Position numbers and translations under genes: made by a program
DNA from: Gastranaerophilus sp944325835
GTDB taxonomy: Bacteria; Cyanobacteriota; Vampirovibrionia; Gastranaerophilales; Gastranaerophilaceae
NCBI GenBank assembly: GCA_963931575.1
Contig: OZ007029.1
Location: 744,001-808,000, forward strand
Direction: 5' to 3'
Length of the DNA stretch: 64,000 nt
Part shown: positions 1 to 8,381 of the stretch, piece after piece
Numbering within the stretch: position 1 is the first letter of the stretch
Layout of the letters: every line of letters starts with the position of its first letter
Notes under the pieces: generated by a model
Database searches by the model: none
Told to the model about the DNA's origin: nothing
What the model saw: the letters and a program-made list of their open reading frames with translations, nothing else

Positions 1-802
1 AAACTTCGCAAACCGCGCTTCCAAGCCCGTTTATAACTGAGTGGTTCTCAATTGTGACAACAAAACCTGTTTTCTTTGCGCTGTTAATAATAGTATTTTT
101 ATCAATAGGCTTAATGACAGGCATGCTTATTACTTCTATATCAATGCCCTTTTCTTTTAGAATATCCGCTGCCATTAAGGTTTCCGCAAGTGTTTCTCCA
201 TTAGAAATTACGGTAAAATCTTTTCCTTCTTTTAAAACTTTTGCCTGATAAGGGTTAAATGTGTAATCCTCCGGAAATATATCAATAAGATTTGTTCTGG
301 CAAGTCTTATGTACATCGGGCCTTTATATTCAGCCGCGAATTTAATAATTTCTTCGCATTCTTTGCAATCAGACGGAACTACTACCATCATGTTAGGAAT
401 AGAGCGCATAAGCGCGATATCTTCCAGCGCCTGATGGCTTGCGCCGTCCTCGCCTACAGTAACCCCGCCGTGCGTGCCGATTATTTTTACATTGAATTTA
501 GGGTATGCAACAGAATTCCTTATCTGATCGTAAGTTCTGCCGGTTGCAAACATAGCAAAACTTGCCGCAAACGGAATTTTACCCTGCGAAGCCAACCCCG
601 CTGCAGTTGCTATCATGTCTTGCTCGGCAATACCTGTATCAAAAAATCTTTCAGGAAATTTTTTACCGAAAATTTGAGTTTGCGTTGAGCATGCCAAATC
701 AGCATCCAATACAACAATATCTTTGTTTGTTTCGCCTAATTTAGCGAGAGTTTCCCCAAAAATATTTCTTATTGCGCGTCTTTGCTTTGTGTTTAATGTC
801 AT
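1..802 (-). CDS. Transketolase, C-terminal subunit (3' end cut by window edge)
   Basis: The 267 residues visible read as the pyrimidine-binding and C-terminal part of a split transketolase, which moves two-carbon ketol units in the pentose phosphate pathway with thiamine diphosphate. The GIAEQDM motif (about residues 57-63) carries the glutamate that activates the cofactor, and the segment GTHGGVTVGEDGASHQ follows in family order. Family members are usually about 310 residues, so some 40 C-terminal residues lie beyond position 1. Two adjacent ATGs (805 and 802) follow a G-rich ribosome site; I chose 802 for spacing. The N-terminal subunit, normally just upstream, is not there. A DXP-synthase-like role is the main alternative but the motifs favour transketolase. 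Confidence 0.85.
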   Translation of the reverse strand, partial: MTLNTKQRRAIRNIFGETLAKLGETNKDIVVLDADLACSTQTQIFGKKFPERFFDTGIAEQDMIATAAGLASQGKIPFAASFAMFATGRTYDQIRNSVAYPKFNVKIIGTHGGVTVGEDGASHQALEDIALMRSIPNMMVVVPSDCKECEEIIKFAAEYKGPMYIRLARTNLIDIFPEDYTFNPYQAKVLKEGKDFTVISNGETLAETLMAADILKEKGIDIEVISMPVIKPIDKNTIINSAKKTGFVVTIENHSVINGLGSAVCEV

Positions 803-1036
803 CATACCCCCCGCTTATTTGTAAAACAATGTAACAACAATTACATTATATCATGAAAAAAAGTTTTATTGTAATACAATAAAGTTATGTTAAATATATC
901 TTTTTTATCTCTTCTGATAAATCTTGGGATATGTTAAGAATTATTAAAAAAAATAGTAAATTTAGCAATTTTTTTTCTTGACGGATATTAGAAGATTAGA
1001 AGTAAAGATATACGTTATCTGAAAGGAACAAATTAT

Positions 1037-2185
1037 ATGATTCAAGTACCAAGTATCCAAAATCCGTATCAAGTGTATCCGATGGCTCAGCAACAGTATA
1101 TGCAAAATCCGATGTATATGCCGCAGCCGCAGGCTCCACAGGCGGATTACAATGCCGTAAAAATTGCAATTAACGGCGCATCAGTTCAGGCTCCGGGTGC
1201 TCAACAAGCTCAAGTAGGCGGTTACGCAGTACCTACAATGCCTTACTACTCTTACCCTCAAGCAGATTTATACAGTTACCCTCAAGCGGTTCAACAGCCT
1301 TACTACATGCCGGCTCAAACAGTTATGGCACCTGTAGCAATGGCTCCGGCTCAAGCTCCGGAAATGGTTCAACAGGCAGCACCGCAGCCGGCTCCAATGC
1401 CTCCTGTACCACCTGTTCAACCGCAAGTTATTCAACAAAACCTTAACGCTCCGGCAGCAGTTGCTGTTCCGGAACCGGTTATTACTCAAGCGGCAGTTGC
1501 AGCTCCGGAAGTTCAGCCAAAAGAAGTTAAACCGGAAACAACTCAGCCAAAAGTTGAAGTAGTTAAACCGGAAGAACTTAAACCACAGGTCGATATCAAT
1601 GCATTCATCGCAGAATTGACCAACCCGGACTTTGAAAAACAGGCTTCCGCAATGGAAAATATCGCAATGATGGTTAATCAGGAACCGCAAAAAGCAACCG
1701 AACTCTTAGATGAAAGAGTTGTTAAAGCTTTAACTGATATCCTGAACGCTGATACGAAAGAATTAGTCGGCCCGTCAAAAGAACAAATGGAAGCAAGACA
1801 AAAAATTATGACAGGTAAACAGGTTTCTGATGCCGAAAAAGAATTGGCTAACGCAATGACACCGAAAGAACAGGCTGAAAGAAACAAAAGCTACGCTTTA
1901 TTCACAATGGCTATAATGCAAAAACTCTTTGGTGATGAAGTTCAAAAACTTTCAGGACAGGTTGTTCCAATCACCGAGTTGCCGGGCGCAGTAGCAGTTG
2001 TTGAACAGTTGAAATCTAACCCTAACCCTATGGTTAGAGCGTCAGCAATTGAGTCATTGAGCTATATCCAAAGACCGGAATACAAAAATGACTTGAACAC
2101 AATCTTCACAATTGCAAAGAACGATCAGGACAAAAACGTTCAAGAAACAGCAACAGCAGCTTTAGCTAAATTAAATAAAGCATAA
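1037..2185 (+). CDS. Pro/Gln/Tyr-rich protein with C-terminal HEAT-like helices
   Basis: 382 residues without a signal peptide or membrane segment. Residues 1 to about 190 are low complexity, rich in Pro, Gln, Ala, Tyr and Met (runs such as QQQYMQNPMYMPQPQAPQ). Residues about 190-382 are helical, with repeats such as NPNPMVRASAIESLSYI and DKNVQETATAALAKL that look like HEAT or armadillo units. HEAT units usually bind proteins, but no partner or enzyme activity can be inferred. The ATG has a GAAAGGA ribosome site, and a strong terminator follows, so it is probably a single-gene transcript. A large antisense frame over the low-complexity part is a compositional shadow. Confidence 0.75.
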   Translation: MIQVPSIQNPYQVYPMAQQQYMQNPMYMPQPQAPQADYNAVKIAINGASVQAPGAQQAQVGGYAVPTMPYYSYPQADLYSYPQAVQQPYYMPAQTVMAPVAMAPAQAPEMVQQAAPQPAPMPPVPPVQPQVIQQNLNAPAAVAVPEPVITQAAVAAPEVQPKEVKPETTQPKVEVVKPEELKPQVDINAFIAELTNPDFEKQASAMENIAMMVNQEPQKATELLDERVVKALTDILNADTKELVGPSKEQMEARQKIMTGKQVSDAEKELANAMTPKEQAERNKSYALFTMAIMQKLFGDEVQKLSGQVVPITELPGAVAVVEQLKSNPNPMVRASAIESLSYIQRPEYKNDLNTIFTIAKNDQDKNVQETATAALAKLNKA

Positions 2186-2230
2186 AACTTAAAAAGAATT
2201 ATATAATTTAATATCCTTTCTGTTGACTAT

Positions 2231-2260
2231 GAGGAGGTTTTTAACCTCCTCTATCTTTTT
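2231..2260 (+). terminator. Rho-independent terminator after the HEAT-like gene
   Basis: Perfect 9-bp stem GAGGAGGTT / AACCTCCTC with a TTT loop (2231-2251), followed by TATCTTTTT. It lies 46 nt after the stop codon. Confidence 0.9.
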
Positions 2261-2393
2261 GTCAATCTTGACTAAATGAAAAACATGTTACATAATGAAA
2301 GAGTACCGCATATCGGCACGGATAATAAGACAAAGGCGAGAAGCCGGAAAGGATATAGAAATGAAAAAATGCAGAAATGTAATTACTTGCGCA

Positions 2394-2406
2394 GGGGGGG
2401 GGGGGG
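2394..2406 (+). repeat. G13 homopolymer tract
   Basis: Thirteen consecutive G residues in an otherwise AT-rich region, about 265 bp before the proposed prepilin start. Tracts of this length are prone to slipped-strand mispairing. Here it lies outside any gene I can support, so an effect would be on promoter spacing or on an unrecognised upstream reading frame. Confidence 0.85.
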
Positions 2407-2449
2407 AGTTGCTCAACCGGTACTATTGAACAGTCGAAAGCCATTAATT

Positions 2450-2645
2450 GTCATTCCGAACTGCGCAAGCGAGCAGAGGCACAAAGCGAAAACGTGAAAA
2501 ATAACTGTCATCCTGAACTTGATTCAGGATCTATCCAACATTGCGAGCTACCGGTGTTGCTGGACAGATCCCGAAATAAATTCGGGATGACATTAAAGAA
2601 TATACCGTCATTGCGAGCGGTCGCAGACCGCGTGGCAATCCACCG
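2450..2645. repeat. Cluster of short dispersed palindromes (REP-like)
   Basis: Recognisable units are ATCCTGAA / TTCAGGAT (2510-2530), ATCCCGAA / TTCGGGAT (2568-2588) and ATTGCGAG...GTGGCAAT (2610-2639) with inner stem GCGGTC / GACCGC. A diverged unit begins near 2450 (TCATTCCGAA). The ATTGCGAG...GTGGCAAT type recurs at 27.6 kb. Such palindromes are common in bacterial intergenic DNA. The last unit runs into the prepilin 5' region. Confidence 0.75.
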
Positions 2646-2670
2646 GCGGTCGAGCCGGTTCCATAATGGG

Positions 2671-3664
2671 TTGGTCGGCTTACGGTCAGCGTTTACTATG
2701 GCAGAGATACTCTTATCCCTCACGATAATCGGTGTGGTTGCTGCGATAACGCTTCCGAGTTTGACCGGAAACATAAATGAGCGTACATGGAACACGCAGC
2801 GCAAAGCACTTTATGCGCGTTTTAGTCAAGCGCTTGCGCTAATGCCGTCTTTGAGCGGTTATGGAACCTATACTGAAGAAAGCAGCTCCGGTGCTGATGA
2901 TGCTATGGATAACGCTGCGGAAACATTCATTACAGCAGGACTTTCAAAAGTTTTAAAAATTAACAATATTTGTGATTACAAGCACTTAGAAGATTGCGGA
3001 ATCCCAACGGTTGTGAACACTTTATCAGGCGGGCGGTACGCTTAGCAAATTTACAACAGACTACAATACACTGGTTGGCTTTAATGAGGTATTTAAAATT
3101 GTTTCTTATAGCCAGAATAATTGTACCGGAGAGAAAACCTCTAAAGTAACATATAAGCTTGATACAAGAGCCGCAGCCTTTGAAACTGCCAATGGTGAAT
3201 CAATTTTAATTTATTATAATCCGTCCTGTACCGGTGATATGCAGGAAGAAATGATTTTTGTTCAACCCAAAATGTGTGCGAATTTTGTGTACGATTTGAA
3301 TGGGAGCAAAGGTCCAAATACGGTTGGTAAAGATATTGGATTTATAACGGCACTGTACCCTTCCGATCCTGTGATAGTAGCACCGTTGCCGCTAAATTCT
3401 GATGCCGGAAGCGCAGCGCAGACGGATGCAAGTAAACTTTGTCGAGCACAGGATAGTGAAAGCAGACTTCCAAATATAGATGAATTATCTGCAATGTTCA
3501 TCAATAAAAATCTGTTAGAGTTGCCTCAATATGCGTATTGGTCGGGTACAGTTTATACAAAAGATTCTTCTAAAGGCTGGGCTCATGCTTTTATAAATAG
3601 TGAAACTAATCGGATGGTTGGGCCTCGCTCTGAGGTCGCTCCGGTTCGTTGTATAAAAAGGTAA
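2671..3664 (+). pseudogene. Type IV prepilin-like protein with DUF1566/Lcl-type C-terminus, frameshifted
   Basis: The N-terminus has a class III-like prepilin leader ending SA, then FTMAEILLSLTIIGVVAAITLPSL, with Glu at position 5 of the mature form and a hydrophobic helix. The frame stops at 3043-3045. The adjacent frame continues smoothly to 3664 and ends in a DUF1566/Lcl-like region (RLPNIDELSAMF, YWSGTVYTKD, VAPVRCIKR). One extra G in GGCGGGCGG (3028-3036) accounts for the break: removing it gives ...SGGGTLSKF.... The start is uncertain. TTG 2671 gives a short leader; GTG 2632 and upstream starts lie in repeat DNA and none has a good ribosome site. It could be a true pseudogene, a phase-variable gene or a sequencing error. 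Confidence 0.7.
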
Positions 3665-3668
3665 TTTA

Positions 3669-3700
3669 AAAGGCGGGATAACACCGCCTTTATTATTTTC
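3669..3700. terminator. Terminator between the prepilin and kdsB (convergent)
   Basis: Stem AAAGGCGG / CCGCCTTT (3669-3676 with 3684-3691) flanked by T-rich sequence on the plus strand. It can serve both converging transcripts. Confidence 0.8.
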
Positions 3701-4421
3701 TTGAAACTATTTCTTTAAACTTTTCCAAATCCTCTTTTGTATCAATTCCGACCGGTACAAAGTCTACTATTGAAGTTTTTATTTTCATCCCGTTTTGCAG
3801 CGCTCTTAATTGTTCTAAGCTTTCTGCCACTTCAAGCTGTGATTGTGAAAGCTTTGTCATTCTTTTTAACGCTTCACGTTTGTAGCCGTAAATACCAAGA
3901 TGTCCATAGAAAGTTGCGATATCAGCATTTCTTTCATAAGGGATTTTTGAACGTGAAAAATAAAGCGCATATCCGCGGTTGTCGCGTACGCATTTGACCA
4001 AATTCGGATTGTTGATTTCTTCTTCGTCCGTCAAAACTCTTAGCAATGTGGAAATATCTGCTTCCAAATCTTCAAGAACATTTCTCATAACCGCATCAAT
4101 ACTTTCAGGAGTAATAAGAGGTTCATCTCCCTGCAAGTTTACAACGTGAGTGATTTCCGGATGTCTGTCCATGACCTCCTGAATTCTGTCGCTGCCGCAT
4201 TTGTGGTTAACTGATGTCATTTCAACGTTACCGCCAAAGCCTTTTACGCAATTATAAATCCGCTCATCATCTGTCGCCACGATAATAATATCCGCAAGTG
4301 TTGACTGTGACGCTTTTTCATAGACCCATTGAATAATAGGTTTTCCTTCAACTTCAATTAACGGTTTCCCTTCTAATCTGCTTGAGCCGTATCTTGCCGG
4401 AATTATAATTGCTGTTGTCAT
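3693..4421 (-). CDS. kdsB: 3-deoxy-manno-octulosonate cytidylyltransferase (CMP-KDO synthetase)
   Basis: Activates KDO with CTP for the lipid A-core of lipopolysaccharide, so the cell should have an outer membrane. At 242 residues it matches the family. The N-terminal nucleotide-binding signature PARYGSSRLEGKPL (8-21) is intact, and VNLQGDEPLI (about residues 93-102) supplies the acidic metal-binding motif. It is last in the operon accD-accA-prmA-kdsB, starting 12 bp after prmA, and ends at a terminator shared with the prepilin. Confidence 0.95.
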   Translation of the reverse strand: MTTAIIIPARYGSSRLEGKPLIEVEGKPIIQWVYEKASQSTLADIIIVATDDERIYNCVKGFGGNVEMTSVNHKCGSDRIQEVMDRHPEITHVVNLQGDEPLITPESIDAVMRNVLEDLEADISTLLRVLTDEEEINNPNLVKCVRDNRGYALYFSRSKIPYERNADIATFYGHLGIYGYKREALKRMTKLSQSQLEVAESLEQLRALQNGMKIKTSIVDFVPVGIDTKEDLEKFKEIVSRK

Positions 4422-4433
4422 TCTTTTCCCCTT

Positions 4434-5327
4434 TTATATATTTTTGACGATAAAGCAAACCCACTGGTTCTGATGAAGCTCTTGTTCCATTTCAAGTTTG
4501 CAGCGTTTTATTGCATCAAGAACCACCGGTGCTTTCTCTTCCAAAATCCCGCTAAGTACGAGATAGCCGCCTTTTTTCGTAATCCGCTGCAAATCTTCCA
4601 TAATTTCGTTTAGAACATTGTGGAGAATATTTGCAAGTACAAGGTCAAATTGGCGGTGAATGTTTTCGCTTGTACCGAATTCAAATTCGCACTCAACATT
4701 ATTTTTTAATGCGTTTTCTTTTGCTACATCAATTACCGTATCATCGTTGTCACATCCGTAAACGTAATTTGCACAGAATTTTTTCGCGCAAATCGCAAGA
4801 ATTCCGGAGCCGGTTCCGATATCAGCAACATCTTTATCTTTTACTCCGATTATTTCAATCGCTTTCATACAAAGCTGCGTTGTAGCATGAGTTCCTGTCC
4901 CAAAAGCACAGCCCGGCTCTAAACGGATAACAATTTCGTCAGGTTTTTCACTGTATTCAAGCCAGTCCGGAACAATGACAATTTTATCAGAAACGCGTGT
5001 TATATCCCATTTCTCTTTCCATTTTTTAGACCAATCTTCATTTTCTTTTTCGGTCAAGGTGTGTTTCCAACTGCCGAGCATTTCATCTGTAAAACCGCGT
5101 TGAATAAGCAGTTTTCTATATTCAGTCAATAACTCATCAAGCGCAAGCGGTTTTTCCGTCAAAAAGACCTTTAATGTTCCGCGGGTGGTTGATGTCATCT
5201 CAAGGTCTTTGTAGCTTTCTTCTGCAAGGATTACGCCTTCACACGGAAGGTTTTCAAAGCAAAATTCCGAGATAACATCTTCTATTGCCGGATTAATCTC
5301 TATTAAAAGCTCAAAGTAGGTTTTCAT
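4434..5327 (-). CDS. prmA: Ribosomal protein L11 methyltransferase
   Basis: SAM-dependent methylation of ribosomal protein L11. 297 residues, normal for the family: an N-terminal substrate-recognition domain (1 to about 110), then the Rossmann methyltransferase. LEPGCAFGTGTHATT (136-150) is the PrmA-specific loop, DIGTGSG (169-175) binds SAM, and ANILHNVL is the N-[IL]-x-x motif IV equivalent. Its ATG overlaps the accA stop by 4 nt (ATGA), so it is translationally coupled to fatty acid genes with which it has no obvious functional link. Confidence 0.95.
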   Translation of the reverse strand: MKTYFELLIEINPAIEDVISEFCFENLPCEGVILAEESYKDLEMTSTTRGTLKVFLTEKPLALDELLTEYRKLLIQRGFTDEMLGSWKHTLTEKENEDWSKKWKEKWDITRVSDKIVIVPDWLEYSEKPDEIVIRLEPGCAFGTGTHATTQLCMKAIEIIGVKDKDVADIGTGSGILAICAKKFCANYVYGCDNDDTVIDVAKENALKNNVECEFEFGTSENIHRQFDLVLANILHNVLNEIMEDLQRITKKGGYLVLSGILEEKAPVVLDAIKRCKLEMEQELHQNQWVCFIVKNI

Positions 5328-6274
5328 TCCAGAAATGCGCCCATTTTTCTAAATTTATTGTATCTGTCAGATTTAAGCTGTTTGCCTGAAATTTTAGAAA
5401 GTTCTTGTAAGCTTTCCATAATAGTTGATTTCAGGGTGTCAGCCATAGCTTTAGGGTCAGTGTGCGCACCGCCCAGAGGTTCTTTTATTTCGCCGTCAAT
5501 AATGCCTAATTTTAAAAGATCAGGTGCAGTGATTTTAAGCGCATTAGCCGCATCAGCCGCGCGTGCCGCGTCACGGTAGAGAATTGAAGCGCAGCCTTCC
5601 GGTGAAATTACCGTGTAATAAGCGTGTTCAAGTAAGAAAACTTTATTCGCGACAGCAAGTCCTAACGCCCCGCCGGAGCAGCCTTCACCTGTGATAATTG
5701 CAATAACCGGAACTTCCAGTTTTGCCATTTCTCTCAGGTTAACTGCGATAGCCCCGCCCTGATTGGTTTCTTCCGCGCTGATACCCGGATATGCGCCCGG
5801 GGTGTCGATTAACGTTACAATCGGGAGGTTGAATTTGTTGGCGTGCTTAAATAATCTTAAAGCCTTTCTATAACCTTGAGGCTGAGGCATGCCGAAGTTA
5901 TATTCCAAATTTTCTTTAGTAGATTTACCTTTCATTGTTCCGACAATCATAACCGGTTTGCCGTCGATTTTTGCGATTCCGCCGATTATTGCTCTGTCGT
6001 CCATGCCTTCACGATCCCCGTGGAGTTCAATGAAGCTGTCGCACATATTATTTACGTAATCTAAAAAGTTCGGACGTTCAGGGTGGCGCGCTATTTGCAG
6101 TTTCTGTGACGGTTTTAGATTTGCGTATAATTCTTTTCTGCAATCGTGTGCCTGCTGTTCAAAATTTTCTATTTCCTTGTGTAAATCCATGCCTGACTCC
6201 ATACTGATTTTTTTGAATTCTTCGATTTTTTTCTCTATTTCTATAATAGGCTTTTCAAAATCCAAAACTGTCAT
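5324..6274 (-). CDS. accA: Acetyl-CoA carboxylase, carboxyltransferase subunit alpha
   Basis: With AccD forms the carboxyltransferase that moves CO2 from biotin to acetyl-CoA to make malonyl-CoA, the first committed step of fatty acid synthesis. 316 residues, the usual bacterial length. Family landmarks are NFGMPQPQGYRKALRLF, TLIDTPGAYPG and the oxyanion-hole segment GEGCSGGALGLAVANKV. Ribosome site AAGAGGTAACA precedes the ATG. It follows accD by 67 bp; the biotin carboxylase and carrier subunits are not in this window. Confidence 0.96.
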   Translation of the reverse strand: MTVLDFEKPIIEIEKKIEEFKKISMESGMDLHKEIENFEQQAHDCRKELYANLKPSQKLQIARHPERPNFLDYVNNMCDSFIELHGDREGMDDRAIIGGIAKIDGKPVMIVGTMKGKSTKENLEYNFGMPQPQGYRKALRLFKHANKFNLPIVTLIDTPGAYPGISAEETNQGGAIAVNLREMAKLEVPVIAIITGEGCSGGALGLAVANKVFLLEHAYYTVISPEGCASILYRDAARAADAANALKITAPDLLKLGIIDGEIKEPLGGAHTDPKAMADTLKSTIMESLQELSKISGKQLKSDRYNKFRKMGAFLE

Positions 6275-6341
6275 TGTTACCTCTTTTTTGTTAACTCTTT
6301 AAAAGCATTTCGCCCTGCCCGCCGTGCGGTGCTGACTAAAT

Positions 6342-7214
6342 TTATTTTGCTAATGCGTGCATTTCCAGAATATCCGCTAAAGTTTGTTTTAAATTTTTGC
6401 GTGATGAAACAACATCAATTTGACCGTATTTCATCAGGTATTCCGCGGTTTGGAAATCAGCCGGCAGTTTTTGTCTGATAGTCTGTTCAATAACTCTTCT
6501 GCCTGCAAAACCTATTCTTGCGCCCTGCTCAGCAACGATTATATCGCCCAGCATCCCGAAACTTGCAGTAATTCCGCCGAATGTCGGTTCTGTCAGTACA
6601 TTTATATATAAAAGGCCTTCATCATCAAGTTTAGCGCAGGCGCAGGAGGTTTTTGCCATTTGCATAAGGCTAAGGGCGCTTTCCTGCATTCTTGCACCGC
6701 CAGAGGAGGTGATTGCCATAACAGGAAGTCTGCGTTTAATCGCTTCTTCTATAATCCTTGTAACCTTTTCCCCTACAACGCTTCCCATAGAACCGCCCAT
6801 GTAGTCAAAATCCATGACCGCAACGGCTGTTTTTTGCCCGTTGATTTCTCCGATGCCGGTGATTACAGCTTCATCAAGTCCGGTTTTCTGGTGCGCTTTT
6901 TCAAGTCTGTCTTTATACGGTTCTGTATCAACGAAATCAAGCGGATCGGTAGGCTTGATATTTGAATTTAATTCTTCAAAAGAACCTTCATCAAAGAGCA
7001 GTTCTATTCTTTTTCTTGCGTTTATTCTGAAATGGTAGTCACAAACAGGACAAACCATTTGATTTTCTTCAATATCTTTTTTCAGAAGCTGTGCGTCGCA
7101 GTGAACACATTTAGTCCACAAATCGGGATTCATATCAACTTCAACTTTAGCTTCCAGCGCGCGGCGTTGAATTTGCGCTTCTTTTCTTTTCTCAAACCAA
7201 TCTTGAATAGTCAT
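6342..7214 (-). CDS. accD: Acetyl-CoA carboxylase, carboxyltransferase subunit beta
   Basis: Beta half of the carboxyltransferase. 290 residues. The N-terminal four-cysteine zinc ribbon is intact (C36, C39, C55, C58), followed by the crotonase-like fold with MDFDYMGGSMGSVVGEK and SSGGARMQE, the acyl-CoA-binding glycine-rich turns. First gene of a four-gene operon. A good promoter lies 41-68 bp upstream, divergent from the thrB promoter. Confidence 0.96.
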   Translation of the reverse strand: MTIQDWFEKRKEAQIQRRALEAKVEVDMNPDLWTKCVHCDAQLLKKDIEENQMVCPVCDYHFRINARKRIELLFDEGSFEELNSNIKPTDPLDFVDTEPYKDRLEKAHQKTGLDEAVITGIGEINGQKTAVAVMDFDYMGGSMGSVVGEKVTRIIEEAIKRRLPVMAITSSGGARMQESALSLMQMAKTSCACAKLDDEGLLYINVLTEPTFGGITASFGMLGDIIVAEQGARIGFAGRRVIEQTIRQKLPADFQTAEYLMKYGQIDVVSSRKNLKQTLADILEMHALAK

Positions 7215-7254
7215 ATTATTAACAATATCCCTGTATTATCTAATTTACCCGTCA

Positions 7255-7282
7255 ATTATACCATATAAATTCTGCGGTTCAA
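7255..7282 (-). promoter_or_regulatory. Promoter of the accD-accA-prmA-kdsB operon
   Basis: On the minus strand TTGAAC (7282-7277), 16 nt, TATAAT (7260-7255), with TG one base before the -10. Predicted transcript start is about 34 nt before accD. Confidence 0.7.
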
Positions 7283-7286
7283 GTCT

Positions 7287-7317
7287 TTGACGAAATTCTT
7301 AATATTTGTGTTATAAT
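7287..7317 (+). promoter_or_regulatory. Promoter of thrB
   Basis: TTGACG (7287-7292), 19 nt, TATAAT (7312-7317), with the extended TGTTATAAT form that can compensate for the long spacer. It sits back-to-back with the accD promoter, the -35 boxes being 4 bp apart. Confidence 0.65.
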
Positions 7318-7342
7318 AGAATTATTGAAATTGAGAGGAAAT

Positions 7343-8284
7343 ATGAAAGTAAGTGTAAAAGTACCCGCCACATCAGCGAATTTAGGCCCCGGATTTGATA
7401 CAATGGGGGTTGCGTTTCCTTTGTATAATATTATAACTATTGAGGAAACTGTTATGCCGGGTTCGGGTGTTTTGATTGAACTTGTGTCAGATTTTGATTA
7501 TAAGGACAAAGCTCACCTTGAGCATGTTCCTGTTGATGAGAACAGTATTATATATAAAGCAGTAGAATTACTCTATAACTCAATCGGGCAGACTCCGGGA
7601 GAATTGAAAATTACGGTAAATTCTAAAATTCCGATGACCAGAGGACTTGGCAGCAGTTCTTCCGTAATCGTAGGCGCATTAATCGCTGCGAATGAACTTT
7701 TGGGCAAGCCCGCAGATGAAGCTGCACTACTTTCTATTGCAACTGAAATTGAAGGTCATCCGGATAACGTTGCGCCTGCAATTTTAGGCGGAATGCTGTT
7801 TGCCTCACTTCAGGATGACGGAAGCGTTATTTATAAAAAATTGCCGTGGCCGGAAGAATGGAAAATTACCGCCTGTGTCCCTGATTTTGAACTTTCAACA
7901 GATATTGCACGTTCAGTTCTCCCTAAAGAAGTGCCGATGAAAGACGCAATATTTAATGCACAGAGAACGGCAATGTTTGTTGATGCCGTGCATACAAAAG
8001 ATTCTGCGATGATGAAACTGGCATTGCATGACAGGCTCCACCAGCCTTACAGGATGAATTTGATGCCGGGGCTTGAGGAAATTATGAATGCGCTTAAATA
8101 TGAGGAAAATGTTTTAGGCTGCGTTATAAGCGGCGCCGGTTCAACAATTTTGCTTATAACAGAAAAGAACGGTGCTGATAAAGCTAAGGCGATTGTAAGA
8201 AATATCTGGAACGCGCAGAATGTAAAAGTTGATATATATGATTTTCCTATTGACTATGAAGGTGCGCAAATAATTAGCAGTTAA
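7343..8284 (+). CDS. thrB: Homoserine kinase
   Basis: GHMP-family kinase that phosphorylates homoserine in threonine synthesis. 313 residues from the ATG at 7343, chosen over an upstream TTG because GAGAGGA sits 9 nt before it and the family N-terminus VKVPATSANLGPGFDTMG begins there. The ATP-binding motif PMTRGLGSSSSV is intact, as is the C-terminal GCVISGAGSTILLI. No other threonine gene is adjacent. Confidence 0.95.
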   Translation: MKVSVKVPATSANLGPGFDTMGVAFPLYNIITIEETVMPGSGVLIELVSDFDYKDKAHLEHVPVDENSIIYKAVELLYNSIGQTPGELKITVNSKIPMTRGLGSSSSVIVGALIAANELLGKPADEAALLSIATEIEGHPDNVAPAILGGMLFASLQDDGSVIYKKLPWPEEWKITACVPDFELSTDIARSVLPKEVPMKDAIFNAQRTAMFVDAVHTKDSAMMKLALHDRLHQPYRMNLMPGLEEIMNALKYEENVLGCVISGAGSTILLITEKNGADKAKAIVRNIWNAQNVKVDIYDFPIDYEGAQIISS

Positions 8285-8381
8285 TTGTAACAAAAACTTT
8301 ACAATTCATGGTATAAAAAGGCAATTTACGCGAGATATATTACTTTATATATGTAACGAGGACTAATTAAGGTGATACGCT

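Larger units (their letters stand above)
2262..2670. other. Non-coding stretch upstream of the prepilin
   Basis: About 400 bp with no convincing gene. It holds a G13 homopolymer (2394-2406) and at least four palindromic repeat units (2450-2645). A 73-codon plus-strand frame crosses the G tract, but its composition is unlike a protein and it runs into the repeats. Confidence 0.6.

Noticed and set aside
1268..1690. 140-codon minus-strand frame opposite the HEAT-like gene
   Set aside because: Low-complexity Cys/Arg/Asn/Phe shadow of the Pro/Gln-rich repeats on the coding strand.
2276..2497. 73-codon frame crossing the G13 tract
   Set aside because: Composition is not protein-like, it ends in palindromic repeats and has no ribosome site; treated as non-coding.
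2494..2670. Upstream extension of the prepilin to 2494
   Set aside because: The extension is encoded entirely by palindromic repeats and would place a long charged stretch before the prepilin leader.
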